DNA from: Sclerotinia nivalis
Lineage: Eukaryota > Ascomycota > Leotiomycetes > Helotiales > Sclerotiniaceae
Direction: 5' to 3'
DNA length: 64,000 nt
Assembly (NCBI GenBank): GCA_029531795.1
Contig: JAPEIS010000001.1
Location: 5,518,001-5,582,000, forward strand
Made by a program: the position numbers and the translations under genes. The notes under the pieces were generated by a model. That model saw only the letters and a program-made list of their open reading frames with translations, was not told the origin of the DNA and made no database searches. Shown piece by piece: positions 23,374 through 34,270 of the stretch. The stretch's first letter is position 1. Each line of letters begins with the position of its first letter.

Positions 23374-24291
23374 TCAATCCCTCAACCATGCCCTTCGTTT
23401 CTCTTCCTTTTTTTGTTTCCTCTTCTCCTTGAATTGCTTTAGTTCCGCCTTTGACAATTTCTTGCCGCTGCGTTCTTCCTTCAGACTTCGACCATCGTGA
23501 TTATTTGCCGCGGCATCGACATCAAAGTAAGCGCTCATTTGTCTTTTACTCTTATTCTCATCATTAAAGTTCTCTGGATTGAGTTCTGCAGCTTGCCAAC
23601 GTCCTGTGAATCGATTAAATTGGCCAGTTGCCGCATAGGCAGCGGCTGGATCCAATCCGATAGCTGCTGGCTCTTCGACTGCTGATGACTGAGCATACCA
23701 GGCATTTGGATCATAATCTCCGTGGATGGCAGGATCATAACCACCGGCTGGACGAGAAATTGGATCGTTTTCTGCAGGCGCAACAGCAGAGTTTGTTGAT
23801 GGAACACCTGGAGGACCAGGCTGGGCAACCTCAGGAACACGTGGGTTATCCCACTGCGTGGCTCCGGTAAACCGATTGTAGAAGTAGAAAGCTTGATTTG
23901 TCTCATCCCAAACTGGTGCCCAACCATCATCTTCTTGTGTAGCAGCTGGAGGTTGTTCATTTGGAAGAGGCGGAAGAGGTTCTTCTGGTAATAGCGGACC
24001 GTCTGCGGCAGTAGTATTTTTGGATATAGCACTCTCTGTATTTTGGTTCTCAATCAAATTCGTATCATTACCAGAAGTGACAACTTCCCCTTCCTCAGTC
24101 GTTGACGGATCTTTGAATGTCGCATTGTTTTCCTGTTTGTCAGATCCTATAGGCTCCCCATCAACCTTCGCATTATTCACTTCTGTTTCATCGTTGTTTG
24201 GTGAGTCCTCGTTGCCTGGCGGGTTTTGAACGTTGGTATTCATCAAGCTCGGCGTCTCAGTATCTATGGTACCTGAATCTGGGGTAGACAT
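23374..24291 (-). CDS. WW-domain protein, 305 residues
   Basis: One uninterrupted exon. The first 110 residues are acidic and Asn/Glu-rich, probably disordered. A WW domain follows at about residues 121-152, starting DDGWAPVWDE and ending TGATQWDNPRVPE, with the two signature tryptophans and the central YFYNR. After that come two YDP-type motifs (GGYDPAIHG, GDYDPNAWYA) and a strongly basic lysine-rich tail with KKLSKAELKQFKEKRKQ that could be a nuclear signal or nucleic-acid contact. WW domains bind proline-rich peptides; the C-terminal pattern suggests a nuclear, possibly RNA-processing, adaptor, but this is inference. No catalytic domain is present. Confidence 0.8.
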   Translation of the reverse strand: MSTPDSGTIDTETPSLMNTNVQNPPGNEDSPNNDETEVNNAKVDGEPIGSDKQENNATFKDPSTTEEGEVVTSGNDTNLIENQNTESAISKNTTAADGPLLPEEPLPPLPNEQPPAATQEDDGWAPVWDETNQAFYFYNRFTGATQWDNPRVPEVAQPGPPGVPSTNSAVAPAENDPISRPAGGYDPAIHGDYDPNAWYAQSSAVEEPAAIGLDPAAAYAATGQFNRFTGRWQAAELNPENFNDENKSKRQMSAYFDVDAAANNHDGRSLKEERSGKKLSKAELKQFKEKRKQKKEEKRRAWLRD

Positions 24292-24836
24292 ATTGCACTA
24301 AATCTATTATGCATCAGAAAGGGCTTTTGACAAACGATATGGGATGGCCTGCTACAGAAGATAGTTTCGGAGTGATAGAATAGAGTGGGTAGTTATGAAA
24401 TATTGTGGACTTTAATTGATGTCGCAAAGTTGAAGATTCAAGAGTTTAATGTTGCTCACTTTCGGAAACCTTCGAAGTAATGCGCGCTAGAGAAGCAAAG
24501 TTGCCTCAGGTTTTAACATAAGACTTTCCACATAATCGACACGTGATTGCACAACCCAACAGCAAGATGTGCTAAGTCAGGAAAAGAGGAAGAAAAGTTA
24601 CGAATAATATTTATGGTACGAATTTGTTTACAACCGACCTCGAGAGTAGTAGGAAGTGGGCATGGAAACAGTTAAATTTGGCGTCCAAAAAATTTGAGCT
24701 TCTGGTGCAGCTATCATGAGAAACTGCCTATCAACTTTTAGTGATGTTACATAATTATTTGTTGGTCTATAATTAGCTGAGTATTGTTTCATAGTACAAT
24801 AATATGACATCATTGCTAATGGTTGTACGTTGTTTC
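24292..24836. other. Intergenic, no gene seen
   Basis: Between two minus-strand genes: promoter of the WW-domain gene and 3' UTR of the Mmc1-like gene. A 70-residue frame at 24628-24840 has no features. Confidence 0.5.
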
Positions 24837-26831
24837 TCAACGTATGATATCTTCCGCGGATCTAATGACTTCCCTTGCTTTCTCAAGATCTCGTTCAATA
24901 GCTGGGTCTAGACCTTTGCCCTTCTCTGCCTTGTTCAAGTTTTCACCAACAATCGTTTCGACGTTTCTCACGGCTTTCCTGCCTTCTTCTCTGACCTCTC
25001 CTTCCCAGTACGCCCTTGCAGTTTCCCATTTCTTCTGCATTCGCCTCATACTCCATACTATCCCAAAGGCGGCTACAGCTCCTGCTTCATATATCGTGGT
25101 GGACATATTACTAACATACATGAGAACGGCAAGGGCTGACGTCAAGGATGAAGTACTAAGAGTTTGGAGGACCAGCCTTTGGGCCAAGGCTTGGAGAGCA
25201 GGAATAGTAGTTGTAGATAAGAATGCCCTAGCGATTGGAATGTGTAGAGGCCAAGGTTGAGGTTTTATCTTCCTTGATGTATCTTCGTCCGCTGTGATAG
25301 GGATAACATCTCGAAGTTTTGGTGGAGGAGGTAGTCCTTCTGCAAGAGCCTCTTGAACAGGCGTGTAAGCCCAATCAGACTTCTGTATAGAGTCAGAAAG
25401 GAGAGGTATGTTTCGATATACTCCAGCTTCTTCCGTCCGCCCGGCTAGAAATATGATTTCTTTCTCGGCCTCGGTCAAAAAGCTTCGACTTAACATATCA
25501 GATGTAATCATAGAAACATCATCGACACGCCAAAACAATTTCCACCATCCCAGCTTGCGCCATCTCTGACCTCCAAATGCAATGTCTAGTTGATCTCGGA
25601 GCTCAGTATGTGCGCGTTCAGACCACGTAGAAAGCGCATGACGGAGTGATGATAATTGGGTAGGCGGTATTTTAGTAGATAAATAGAGGGACAATTGCCT
25701 GGCTTTTTCTGCTTTCAAATGTTTTTCCGCGTTTTGTATGATAGATGAGATTAGTCTGAGAAGAGGTTCTTTAATAGTATTATGATTAGAGGATGCACCT
25801 AACTTCATCCAATCGATAACCTCGGGAATACCGCTCGACAACCACTGGTGCTCGTAGGTCATCGCGTTTTCAATGCTCTCACGGAAAGTATGTAGAGCTT
25901 CATTGCCGGATTCAATATCAATAGACGGTATAGGGAGGGATTGTGATTCCGCAGTTCGAAAATTAACAGCACTTCCAATAATTTCCCGGTTTGCACCCAG
26001 GGGATATGAAAGGAAAGAAGCTGCTCCCATAATTCCATGCCCAAGAAGAAATGATTTATGTACGGGTGTTGTAACCGGAGTGTAGCGACCTGTACTGGAG
26101 GTTGGTATCTCCATTGTCGGTACCAAAACCACTTCCTCGAAAAGTCCTGTTTCAACGTTTGTTGGAGGGTCTGTTTCCAGGACCAAAATCTCCATTTTAT
26201 GCCCGTTGAACATTGGAGAAGATATATTCATTTCGTGTACCAACCTGCCATTCCGCTCCGAGCTTTCGTCCTCATTATGTCCAACCCTTATCAATAATGG
26301 CCGGCCCATGCCATCGCCGCGCATTATACCCCGCTCCCATTCCTCCTCTGCCTTCAGAGGATCTGCTAAAATGAGCCTCAGGAGCTCTTTGGCTTTTTTA
26401 AGAGAGATCCCTCCATCCGCCAGTCCTAATATTGCAACTCTTATTGTCTCTTGACCCTCAGGTTGCTCTAGACCTCTCAATGCAAGTTGTAACCTGGAAA
26501 TATTAACATAGTTCGTGGCGTATTTTTGTACCTCAAGTAATGCTTCACGAAGCGCACTACGGTCTATTTTGGAGATTTTTCGAATTTCCTCATTATGTAT
26601 AGCTTGTATAGGGGCAGATGATGATTGCCGGACTTGTAATCGAGGACCAGGTAAAAGTTTGCTTTGACGAGGTTTACTTCGAGACGTCTGCGAATATTGA
26701 GATAGAGAGCATATCGGACATATATGCGGTTTTTCGAGATTATTCGGCGTTCCAAAAGATTTTGCCCATCCAGCTCTCGCCCTGGGTATTCGTGGAGGCA
26801 TTATGGTCGAAGGAGGAAAAGAAAGGATCAA
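24837..26831 (-). CDS. Probable mitochondrial Mmc1-like protein, 664 residues
   Basis: A single exon. If translation starts at the second ATG (26801) the N-terminus MPPRIPRARAGWAKSFG is a good mitochondrial presequence. A CPIC pair occurs near residue 38. The body is helical. The conserved-looking core includes IPPTQLSSLRHALSTWSERA, ELRDQLDIAFGGQRWRKLGW and WKLFWRVDDVSMITSDML, with two hydrophobic segments near the end (around ALAVLMYVSNMSTTIYEAGA and VAAFGIVWSMRRM) and a charged C-terminal helix. This arrangement matches my memory of the fungal Mmc1 family, a dynamin-like pseudoenzyme of the inner membrane that works with MICOS in cristae shape. No GTP-binding P-loop is seen, as expected for that family. 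The identity is from memory of the family and needs a profile search; the gene itself is certain. Confidence 0.6.
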   Translation of the reverse strand: MILSFPPSTIMPPRIPRARAGWAKSFGTPNNLEKPHICPICSLSQYSQTSRSKPRQSKLLPGPRLQVRQSSSAPIQAIHNEEIRKISKIDRSALREALLEVQKYATNYVNISRLQLALRGLEQPEGQETIRVAILGLADGGISLKKAKELLRLILADPLKAEEEWERGIMRGDGMGRPLLIRVGHNEDESSERNGRLVHEMNISSPMFNGHKMEILVLETDPPTNVETGLFEEVVLVPTMEIPTSSTGRYTPVTTPVHKSFLLGHGIMGAASFLSYPLGANREIIGSAVNFRTAESQSLPIPSIDIESGNEALHTFRESIENAMTYEHQWLSSGIPEVIDWMKLGASSNHNTIKEPLLRLISSIIQNAEKHLKAEKARQLSLYLSTKIPPTQLSSLRHALSTWSERAHTELRDQLDIAFGGQRWRKLGWWKLFWRVDDVSMITSDMLSRSFLTEAEKEIIFLAGRTEEAGVYRNIPLLSDSIQKSDWAYTPVQEALAEGLPPPPKLRDVIPITADEDTSRKIKPQPWPLHIPIARAFLSTTTIPALQALAQRLVLQTLSTSSLTSALAVLMYVSNMSTTIYEAGAVAAFGIVWSMRRMQKKWETARAYWEGEVREEGRKAVRNVETIVGENLNKAEKGKGLDPAIERDLEKAREVIRSAEDIIR

Positions 26832-26997
26832 GATTTATGGGAGCTTAATCTTTGACATCGCGATTTTGAGCCTTATAACTAAGGCCACAAATTAAGCTTG
26901 TTTCAACAGCAGCTTAAGTTACGTCACAGATGAGAGGAAAGAAATGTATATTTTCTGATAAATTAGATATCTCTATCTCTTGAAAGTCGTGTCAAAA

Positions 26998-27593
26998 TCA
27001 TGATTTATTTAAAGCCATTCCACCGAACGCTCTATCGAGTTCGTCACCTTCTTGATTTGGTACCGCCACAGGTGTTTGTGCCAGCCGTGAAGCATCATTA
27101 CTTGATACATCAACATCCATAAGGTTTCCACCTCCTGCAGCCGTCTTCTTCTCTGGCTCCAAGATTCGTGCATCGCTATCCAACCATCCAGGGGCTACTC
27201 TACGCTTCTCTGCCAATTCTCTTGCAGCTATCGCATCTTCCCATGCCTTTAACTCTCTGTCGGCGTCGTCTTGAGCTCTTTGTATGTAAGCTTGTAGTGC
27301 TTTGCAAGACGCGATTATCTCATCCGGATGTGCTGCATGACCTGACGATGATACGACGTATTTGGGCTTGCCGTCGCTGGATGAGACTGAAGCTGTTGTG
27401 GATGATGGTGGTAAAGTCGAAGGGAGAGTCTTGTATGTGTATGGAAGAGTAGTCGCAGTAGGCAAAGAAACGAACGGTGAGACTGTAAGCGGCACCTGTG
27501 CTAACAGAGGATGGGTACCTGAGTATTGTTAATTGTTTGACTTGCTCTATCGGTGAAGTTTGTACAACGGGGCACTCAACGGTTGTCATTCAT
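26998..27593 (-). CDS. Hypothetical protein with a 13-nt first exon
   Basis: Exon 2 (27518-26998) encodes a coherent polypeptide: PLTVSPFVSLPTATTLPYTY, a Ser/Thr-rich linker, a predicted coiled coil around CKALQAYIQRAQDDADRELK, the block RRVAPGWLDSDARILEPEKK, LMDVD and a C-terminal FGGMALNKS. It lacks its own good ATG. The best start found is a 13-nt exon 27593-27581 (MNDN plus one base) with donor GTTGAG, joined to the CTCAG acceptor before 27518, giving about 177 residues starting MNDNRTHPLLAQVPL. An alternative ATG at 27589 is in the wrong frame. The family is not recognised. The pattern of a small protein with a coiled coil and acidic motif suggests a subunit of a larger nuclear complex, but this is only a guess. 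Confidence 0.6.
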
Positions 27594-28675
27594 GATTAAA
27601 TGGAGCTTTGCAAAAGAGCTATGACCAGGAGTGTCCTATCAATTGCCTTTGATTCTCCGAAATAATTAGATTTACCAAGCAATTTGTCCTTATCTTTTCC
27701 GAGGGAAGAAATTGAAATGTGTTCTCGAAGGTCGTCTCCAGTGTTGAAGAGTGATCTTGATTATAGCCCTACCTAGAGGACTTTGGACTTCGGAAATGAA
27801 TTAGTCTGGAAGATTGGTTGCTGTATAAGTAAGGTACCGACCGGTACTTTTGTTCCCCAACTGTAGATGTAGTAATTACCGTATGAGGGAGAAATTCCTA
27901 TTCTGTTTTTGGGATTCAATGCCTCTTGATGACTGTTGTCAATCAATCAAAATCTCTAATGCAAATGTAATGATACCAGTATGGATATGACAATTCGAGG
28001 GGAAAAACAATGTTCTGTTCTGTACCCTTACTCGTAATAATAAGTTCAACAGTTGAGTGGATTCATGGATTCATGGATTCATGGGACCGGTGAATGGGTG
28101 AAAAGGTGGTCGAGGCTTAAAAATCCCCACACCCAAATTGATTTTACTTAGGTGAATTGGACCCGTTGGACCAGACCAAGTAAACTTTACCAAAATTTAG
28201 GAGCTTACCTGCCTATGTACTAGGTATACTTGGATTTGCCGCCTTTCAAACTTCACTCTCCAGCTTTAACCTTCCCGAAACACAACAATCTGAACCCTTT
28301 TAAAACTTATCTGATAGTCAGCCTTATTGACAGCTGCAACTGCAACCCTAACTGCAACCACGACGACAGCGACGTCAATATTCTCTGTCCTATATTTTGA
28401 ACTTCAATAGAACTTCTTTGGAGTCTTTGTTTGGATCTATTCAATCTGCTCAGGAGCTGATACAACTACTAATTTCACGAGTTAAATTTGTGCTTGCTTA
28501 CCTACTTTAAGGGTCCAATTCGCCAGTGTTGCAATAAACTCCCCTTTCCCTCAGCCTCTTTTTGCCATCCGATTTCCTATCCTGATTGCGAAAACTCAGT
28601 TACGACTGATCCTTTTGTGACACTAAAGTCACCAATAAATAACATATTCCATCATCCTTTACACCGTTCGCCATC
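27594..28675. other. Divergent promoter region of calcineurin A and unknown gene
   Basis: About 1.1 kb with no gene. The right half is the probable 5' UTR of calcineurin A. It contains a triplicated 8-base unit at 28061-28084 and pyrimidine-rich stretches close to the ATG, common upstream of fungal housekeeping genes. Confidence 0.5.
28061..28084. repeat. Three tandem copies of ATTCATGG
   Basis: Perfect 8-base triplicate upstream of the calcineurin A gene. Confidence 0.9.
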
Positions 28676-30553
28676 ATGGACGGCGAGGACCAGCTCAAAA
28701 CCCCGCTGACCCCACTTGCGCCAGCGGGCATCGAGAACAGAATGCAAGTCGATAATGCTTTGCGGGCAATCCACCAGAAGAAACCTGTGCCAGAGATCGA
28801 CTTTACTCTGCATACTATGGAAGATGGAAGTCAAGTGAGCACAATGGAAAGAGTATGCAAAGGTATGGTTCAATCTAAGATGCGCTACGGCCAGTAAGTG
28901 ATGCTGATTGTATATGTTTGCAGATGTACAAGCACCTGCTATGGTTCCACCGACAGATCAACAGTTCTTCTCACCACAAGATCCATCCAAGCCAAATTTA
29001 CAATTCTTGAAGCAACATTTCTACAGAGAAGGTCGCTTGACCGAGGAACAAGCTCTGTTCATCCTTGAGGAGGGTTCAAAAGTATTGAAGCAGGAGCCTA
29101 ACCTTTTGGAAATGGATGCGCCAATCACTGTATGTGGTGATGTTCACGGGCAGTATTATGACTTGATGAAACTTTTCGAAGTTGGTGGGGATCCAGCTGA
29201 GACCAGATATCTTTTCTTGGGAGATTATGTCGACAGAGGCTACTTCAGTATTGAATGTGTGTTGTATCTTTGGTCTTTGAAGATCTGGTACCCAAACACC
29301 TTGTGGCTACTTCGAGGAAACCATGAATGCAGACATTTGACAGATTACTTTACATTCAAGCTTGAATGTAAGCACAAGTATTCTGAAAGAATCTATGAAG
29401 CATGTATGGATTCATTCTGTGCATTACCTTTGGCTGCGGTTATGAACAAACAATTCTTGTGTATTCATGGAGGTTTGAGTCCCGAGCTACACACCTTGGA
29501 TGATCTTAAGAGCGTATGCACGCCCATTATACCCTTTTTAGAACATTATTGACTTTTAAATTGGCAGATTGATCGATTCCGCGAACCTCCCACTCATGGT
29601 CTTATGTGCGACATCTTGTGGGCAGATCCCCTGGAAGAATTTGGGCAAGAAAAAACATCTGAATACTTCATTCACAATCACGTCCGAGGTTGTTCGTATT
29701 TCTTCTCTTACCCTGCCGCATGCAACTTCCTCGAGAAAAACAACCTCCTTTCAATTATTCGAGCACATGAGGCACAAGATGCTGGTTACCGAATGTACAG
29801 AAAGACTCGAACAACCGGATTCCCTAGTGTTATGACCATATTCTCAGCACCCAACTATCTCGATGTCTACAACAACAAAGCCGCTGTGTTGAAGTACGAG
29901 AACAATGTTATGAATATCAGACAGTTTAACTGCACTCCTCATCCTTACTGGCTACCAAATTTCATGGACGTTTTCACCTGGTCTTTACCTTTCGTTGGGG
30001 AGAAGATTACAGACATGCTACTCGCAATTCTCAGCACTTCCTCGGAAGATGAGCTCAAGGATGATCAAACTCCATCGAGCACTTCTCCAGGTCCTATATC
30101 ACCACCCATCAATGCTCCAATGGATCCGGAATCTATCGAGTACAAGAGAAGAGCTATTAAGAATAAAATTCTTGCAATTGGTCGTCTTTCGCGAGTCTTC
30201 CAGGTTTTACGAGAAGAATCAGAGAGAGTTACTGAGTTGAAGACTGCAGCTGGTGGTAGACTTCCTGCTGGAACTTTGATGCTTGGAGCAGAAGGTATTA
30301 AGAGCGCAATTAGTGGTTTTGAGGATGCACGAAAGGTTGATTTGCAGAACGAGCGTCTCCCGCCCAGCCACGAAGAGGTCACGAGGCAAAACGAGGAAGG
30401 ACGGGAGCAAGCATTGGAGAGAGCAAAGAGGGAGGCTGATAATGATAAGGGGTTACAAATGCTCTCTAGAAGGCTTAGCACGTAAGTCAAACTTAAATCC
30501 TATTCAGCCATTCCCTACTAACTGATTCTGTGGGTAGTGATCGTAAGAAATAA
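28676..30553 (+). CDS. cnaA: Calcineurin A, Ca2+/calmodulin-dependent protein phosphatase 2B catalytic subunit
   Basis: Exons: 28676-28862, 28924-29513, 29568-30481 and 30538-30553, about 568 residues. It dephosphorylates Ser/Thr targets such as the Crz1 transcription factor in response to calcium. The metallophosphatase core shows [47 protein letters not shown] and [12 protein letters not shown]. After it come the calcineurin B-binding helix ([20 protein letters not shown]), the calmodulin-binding segment ([20 protein letters not shown]) and the autoinhibitory region ([17 protein letters not shown]). The first 60 residues are a fungal-type N-terminal extension. The last exon codes only for the final residues DRKK; it is supported by a GTAAGT donor and a perfect CTACTAAC branch site. 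Reading through the donor would instead stop at TAA directly. The gene appears intact. Confidence 0.95.
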
Positions 30554-30591
30554 TAAGGTACAAATATACAAGGGGAGGAAAGGAATTGGGA

Positions 30592-30687
30592 GTCATGTCA
30601 GTGACACTTTGGGAAGCTACTATGATGATCGATTACGTCTTGGGGTCATCTCAGTGACACTTTGGGAAGCTACCATGATAATCGATT
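30592..30687. repeat. Two direct copies of a 43-base unit, period 53
   Basis: Copies begin at 30592 and 30645 and share the core CAGTGACACTTTGGGAAGCT, differing at only a few positions. The unit starts about 40 bases after the calcineurin A stop codon, so both copies should lie in its 3' UTR. Confidence 0.9.
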
Positions 30688-31580
30688 TAAATCATAGATA
30701 CATCTTGATGATTTGCGTACTAAGACGATTGGTGAATTAATTGCACACAAATGTCAAGGTTAACTTTAATCTTCATTTTTTAGCGTGTGAATTCTTCTCC
30801 CTTCTTATTCTTCCCTTTGGCGCGTGTATGTATGAATGATATTGGATAATTTCCAATTCTGTTCAAACACGAATATCTATCATGAGTGGCACTCTGAAAT
30901 TATATTCGTACTATATATATGGTAGCTCATGATTGTACTATCGCATTATTTTCACGAGTTGTCTTTCATTCGTATAGCAGTATCCTACTTCAATTTCTTT
31001 TATTGTTCGTCTTCAAGTGGAGTGTGGTTAGCTGTTATTGTTTTTATGTACTTGCTTTTTTTTGATATTGTCTAGCATAATGTAAGTAAGTAAGGCTGCT
31101 GTTGCGTATTTTATTTATATTTACTCTAGTACTGATGTTTATGTGCTGGGGTTGGGTGAGGTGGGTGAGGTAGTATTTACGAGTTTACGAAATGTATGCT
31201 GTATGAGTGATGAGTTGTAAATGAGGTCTGATATTCAATGTGTGGATGGAAAGTGTAGATGAAGACCAAGGCTGAATGGGAAAATACTGGATAGTTCGCA
31301 GGTAGGTACAGTACAATTCATAATCTACTTTTGATGAACCTATCTTGCGCAAGATTAATCAATGAGGTATGAAAGGTAAATGGATTGGTATGCTTTTCTA
31401 TCTCATACTCATGGTTTTGTTAATCGTTAGTGGAAGTGGAGCAGAATGTTAGTATAGGGTTAAGATTTGAGAGGTGAGGAGGTGAGGAGGTGAGAATGTG
31501 GAAGTTTTATGTTAATATGTGTTGTTTGTTATGCTTTGTAGATTTGGAGGGGGATGTGGATGTGGTGTGTAGATTGGTAT

Positions 31581-31619
31581 GAAGATGGGCATGGAGATGG
31601 GTATGGAGATGGGTATGGT
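31581..31619. repeat. Degenerate GGAGATGGGTAT tandem repeat
   Basis: Roughly three copies of a 12-base purine-rich unit (GATGGGCATGGA then GATGGGTATGGA type). Low-complexity spacer sequence. Confidence 0.7.
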
Positions 31620-34094
31620 GTGCAGATGAATATGGATGTATTATACGAAGTACATTGCTGCGTCATTCGTATGGCCGGTTGCTTATGGGAAAGATATATG
31701 CACATTCAACCAATTAATTTTCCGTAGAGTCATTGGATGGTCGATACAATGATGTATAATGGGGATCTAATGAATTGAATGTGGTAATGTAATGGTAGTG
31801 GGATGAAGAAAGCTTTTGCAGGTAACGGGGCCATTTATTTTCTATGGTAATCACATTTCCAATTTCTATTCTGGATAAAAAATATAGTAGCTAGATGTGA
31901 AGACAAATAAAGGTTTTTGAGAAGGAAAATCGCATTAGTCTTGATATTCCCTGGAGTGTTCTTTTGATCAAGGGCCGTGATATTGAATCATGTGAATGCT
32001 GTTGTAGATGTAGATGAATGCTCAAAATGCCCTCCATCTTCTGGAAAGATAACATCCTTGGAGGCTATAGGTAACAAATCAATTTCAAATCCTCATAAAT
32101 ACTCTATCGATTCCTAGATTTACCATCGTACGATAATGATGAGTAGAAGAAACCATGTGTAGTTGACTATCCAAGAAATTGCAGTCAATTTGTGAATGGC
32201 CTTATGATTTAAGCCCAAACAGACATTTCTGTTTTTCTGGTAAAATTAAGAAAACCTGCTTCCAGAATTCGATGAAGGATCTCGAAAAACATAAAATCCA
32301 TGACATCATGTATTTGCATTCCCACAGCACCCACGAAACAGTAAATCCTTTCCCAAAACCCAAGCTCTCAACTCGAGATCCGAGAATCCGCGGGAAAATA
32401 TCGGAAAAACTTGGCAAGCGAACTCCTTTTCCGCTCCTTTTCCGTTTAGAAGTCGCATTACATTAATCCATTGTGTGAAAATGTTCATTTACAAAGGAAA
32501 GAACCCGAGAAGAATATTTTTCCTGCTATCTTAACATGGAGCTTATCATCGCAATATATGCGAAAGCCGGAGATCTTGAGAGAGATAAAAAGGTGGCCGT
32601 TCACCTCGCCTAAATCGAAGAGCTCATCGAATCCTGGTATTGCGTGCTTAACACACCTCGAACCTTCAACTTTTGCATTATTGTTTTTGTGTTTGAGGAA
32701 CTCACTCGTAGAAAAGAGATCAGATGAAAAGAAAGAGAGAAAGTATTATATGTGGTTATTGGGGAGTACATTTCATCTTTATAATAAAGAAATTGTGAGA
32801 AAGGCTGGTTGGAGAAAGGGGGGAGAACGATATTGAGATTTTTGAACTTAGCGACGCATGGCCCAAAATGAAGAAATATTCGTACATGCATACTACCTAG
32901 TAGCTACTCTTTGTAGAACCCCCACTCGCCAGGGTGAGCAGCTCGGAAAAATTACAGGTTTGTACTGATGTCTCTCCACCCCTCCATCAATTGTGAAACT
33001 AGTGGTTTTTCACTAAAATGCGTGGCTGTATTGATGTATTTCCGCTGCATGGATGATGTTTGTAATTTATTCAGCTTGCGGATTGGAGGAGCTAGGTAGA
33101 AGTAATGATTGGAAAAGCGGCATATATCGTTGGACTCGGAATACCTCCGCAAGAAACGAAAGGTGCTAGCCGCTGTGTCTACTCCACTCATCAATTATTT
33201 TTTTTCCTAGCAAGACGCCATCGACGCAAGTTATGCCCAATCGGAGATTTGTTTCTTGGAATTAAGTAGTTACATGTTGGTTAAAGTGGGCTGGTTGAGA
33301 GGAGGTTCAAAAGTTCTTCGATCTCGACTTTCTTTGTCTTGTTCGAAAAGATTCAATATTTCGTAATACCTTTGTTTTGTTCGGTCCTTTTGTCAGAAAG
33401 AGTGGTAGCTTGGTACTTCAAGTTCGCTGATTGAATGAGTATATAAAACTTTACCTACAGACGGTACCGAGCGGATTTTGATGGTTCGTGAACTTCGTCT
33501 GGATCGTTCGTTGTCAGTCTGGAGTTTGTGTCACTCTAGGAGTTCGCCGGTGTCACATCGCCACGGTTCTAGAATACCGAAACAAGTTCCGCACATTCGC
33601 TATATTCATAATTGGTTTCTTCAATTGCAGAAGAGAGAAAGGCAACATATAAAAAGCTAGTTCGACATTCGCGGAGCCATTGATCGAATCAGTCTATCTT
33701 TTCCCATTTCCACGTTTAGAAACATACTAAATCAGGAAATCCCACGCATATTTTCGCCTCCTCGACTAGATGCTGGTCTAGGGCGGTCCTTCCGCATACC
33801 TGGGATCCATTTACCTGCGCCTTACAACGCCTCACCCCGTCTCCCACGACCCGACCCTGGAACTTTCTCCACGCTATCGCATATAGATAGAGCATACTTA
33901 CATAATATCTATACGCTCTACCGCCAATAGTCATCCATAAATTAGACATATCCCACTCGTCGAATATTGATTTCCAGCTTTGTGCTCGGGTCAACTGGAC
34001 GACTGAAGATTGTGTGATCTCTGCACCTCTGGTGTATTTTTTGTCGCCCTGTCACACTAAATTGGCATAAAAATTTACATTATAAGAAGTCACC

Positions 34095-34212
34095 ATGACC
34101 GCCACGCAGATATATCCTCCAATCGCTCCGCTGCCGATAACAGAATCGGAACTTCTCTACCATCCGCAACATTTCGAGCCTCAATCGCAAACACTTTTTC
34201 AGCAGCAGCAGG

Positions 34213-34270
<58 letters not shown>

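Larger units (their letters stand above)
30554..34094. other. Long gene-free interval downstream of calcineurin A
   Basis: About 3.5 kb with no convincing coding region. The first part has a 53-base-period duplication, TG-rich sequence near 31140-31640 and long AT-rich stretches. Small frames at 32179-32466, 32471-32836, 33478-33660 and 33716-33994 lack domains or compatible exons. The right end is likely the long 5' leader and promoter of the bZIP gene. Confidence 0.5.

Noticed and set aside
33716..33994. Minus-strand frame of 92 residues upstream of the bZIP gene
   Set aside because: Lies in the probable bZIP leader; no family resemblance.
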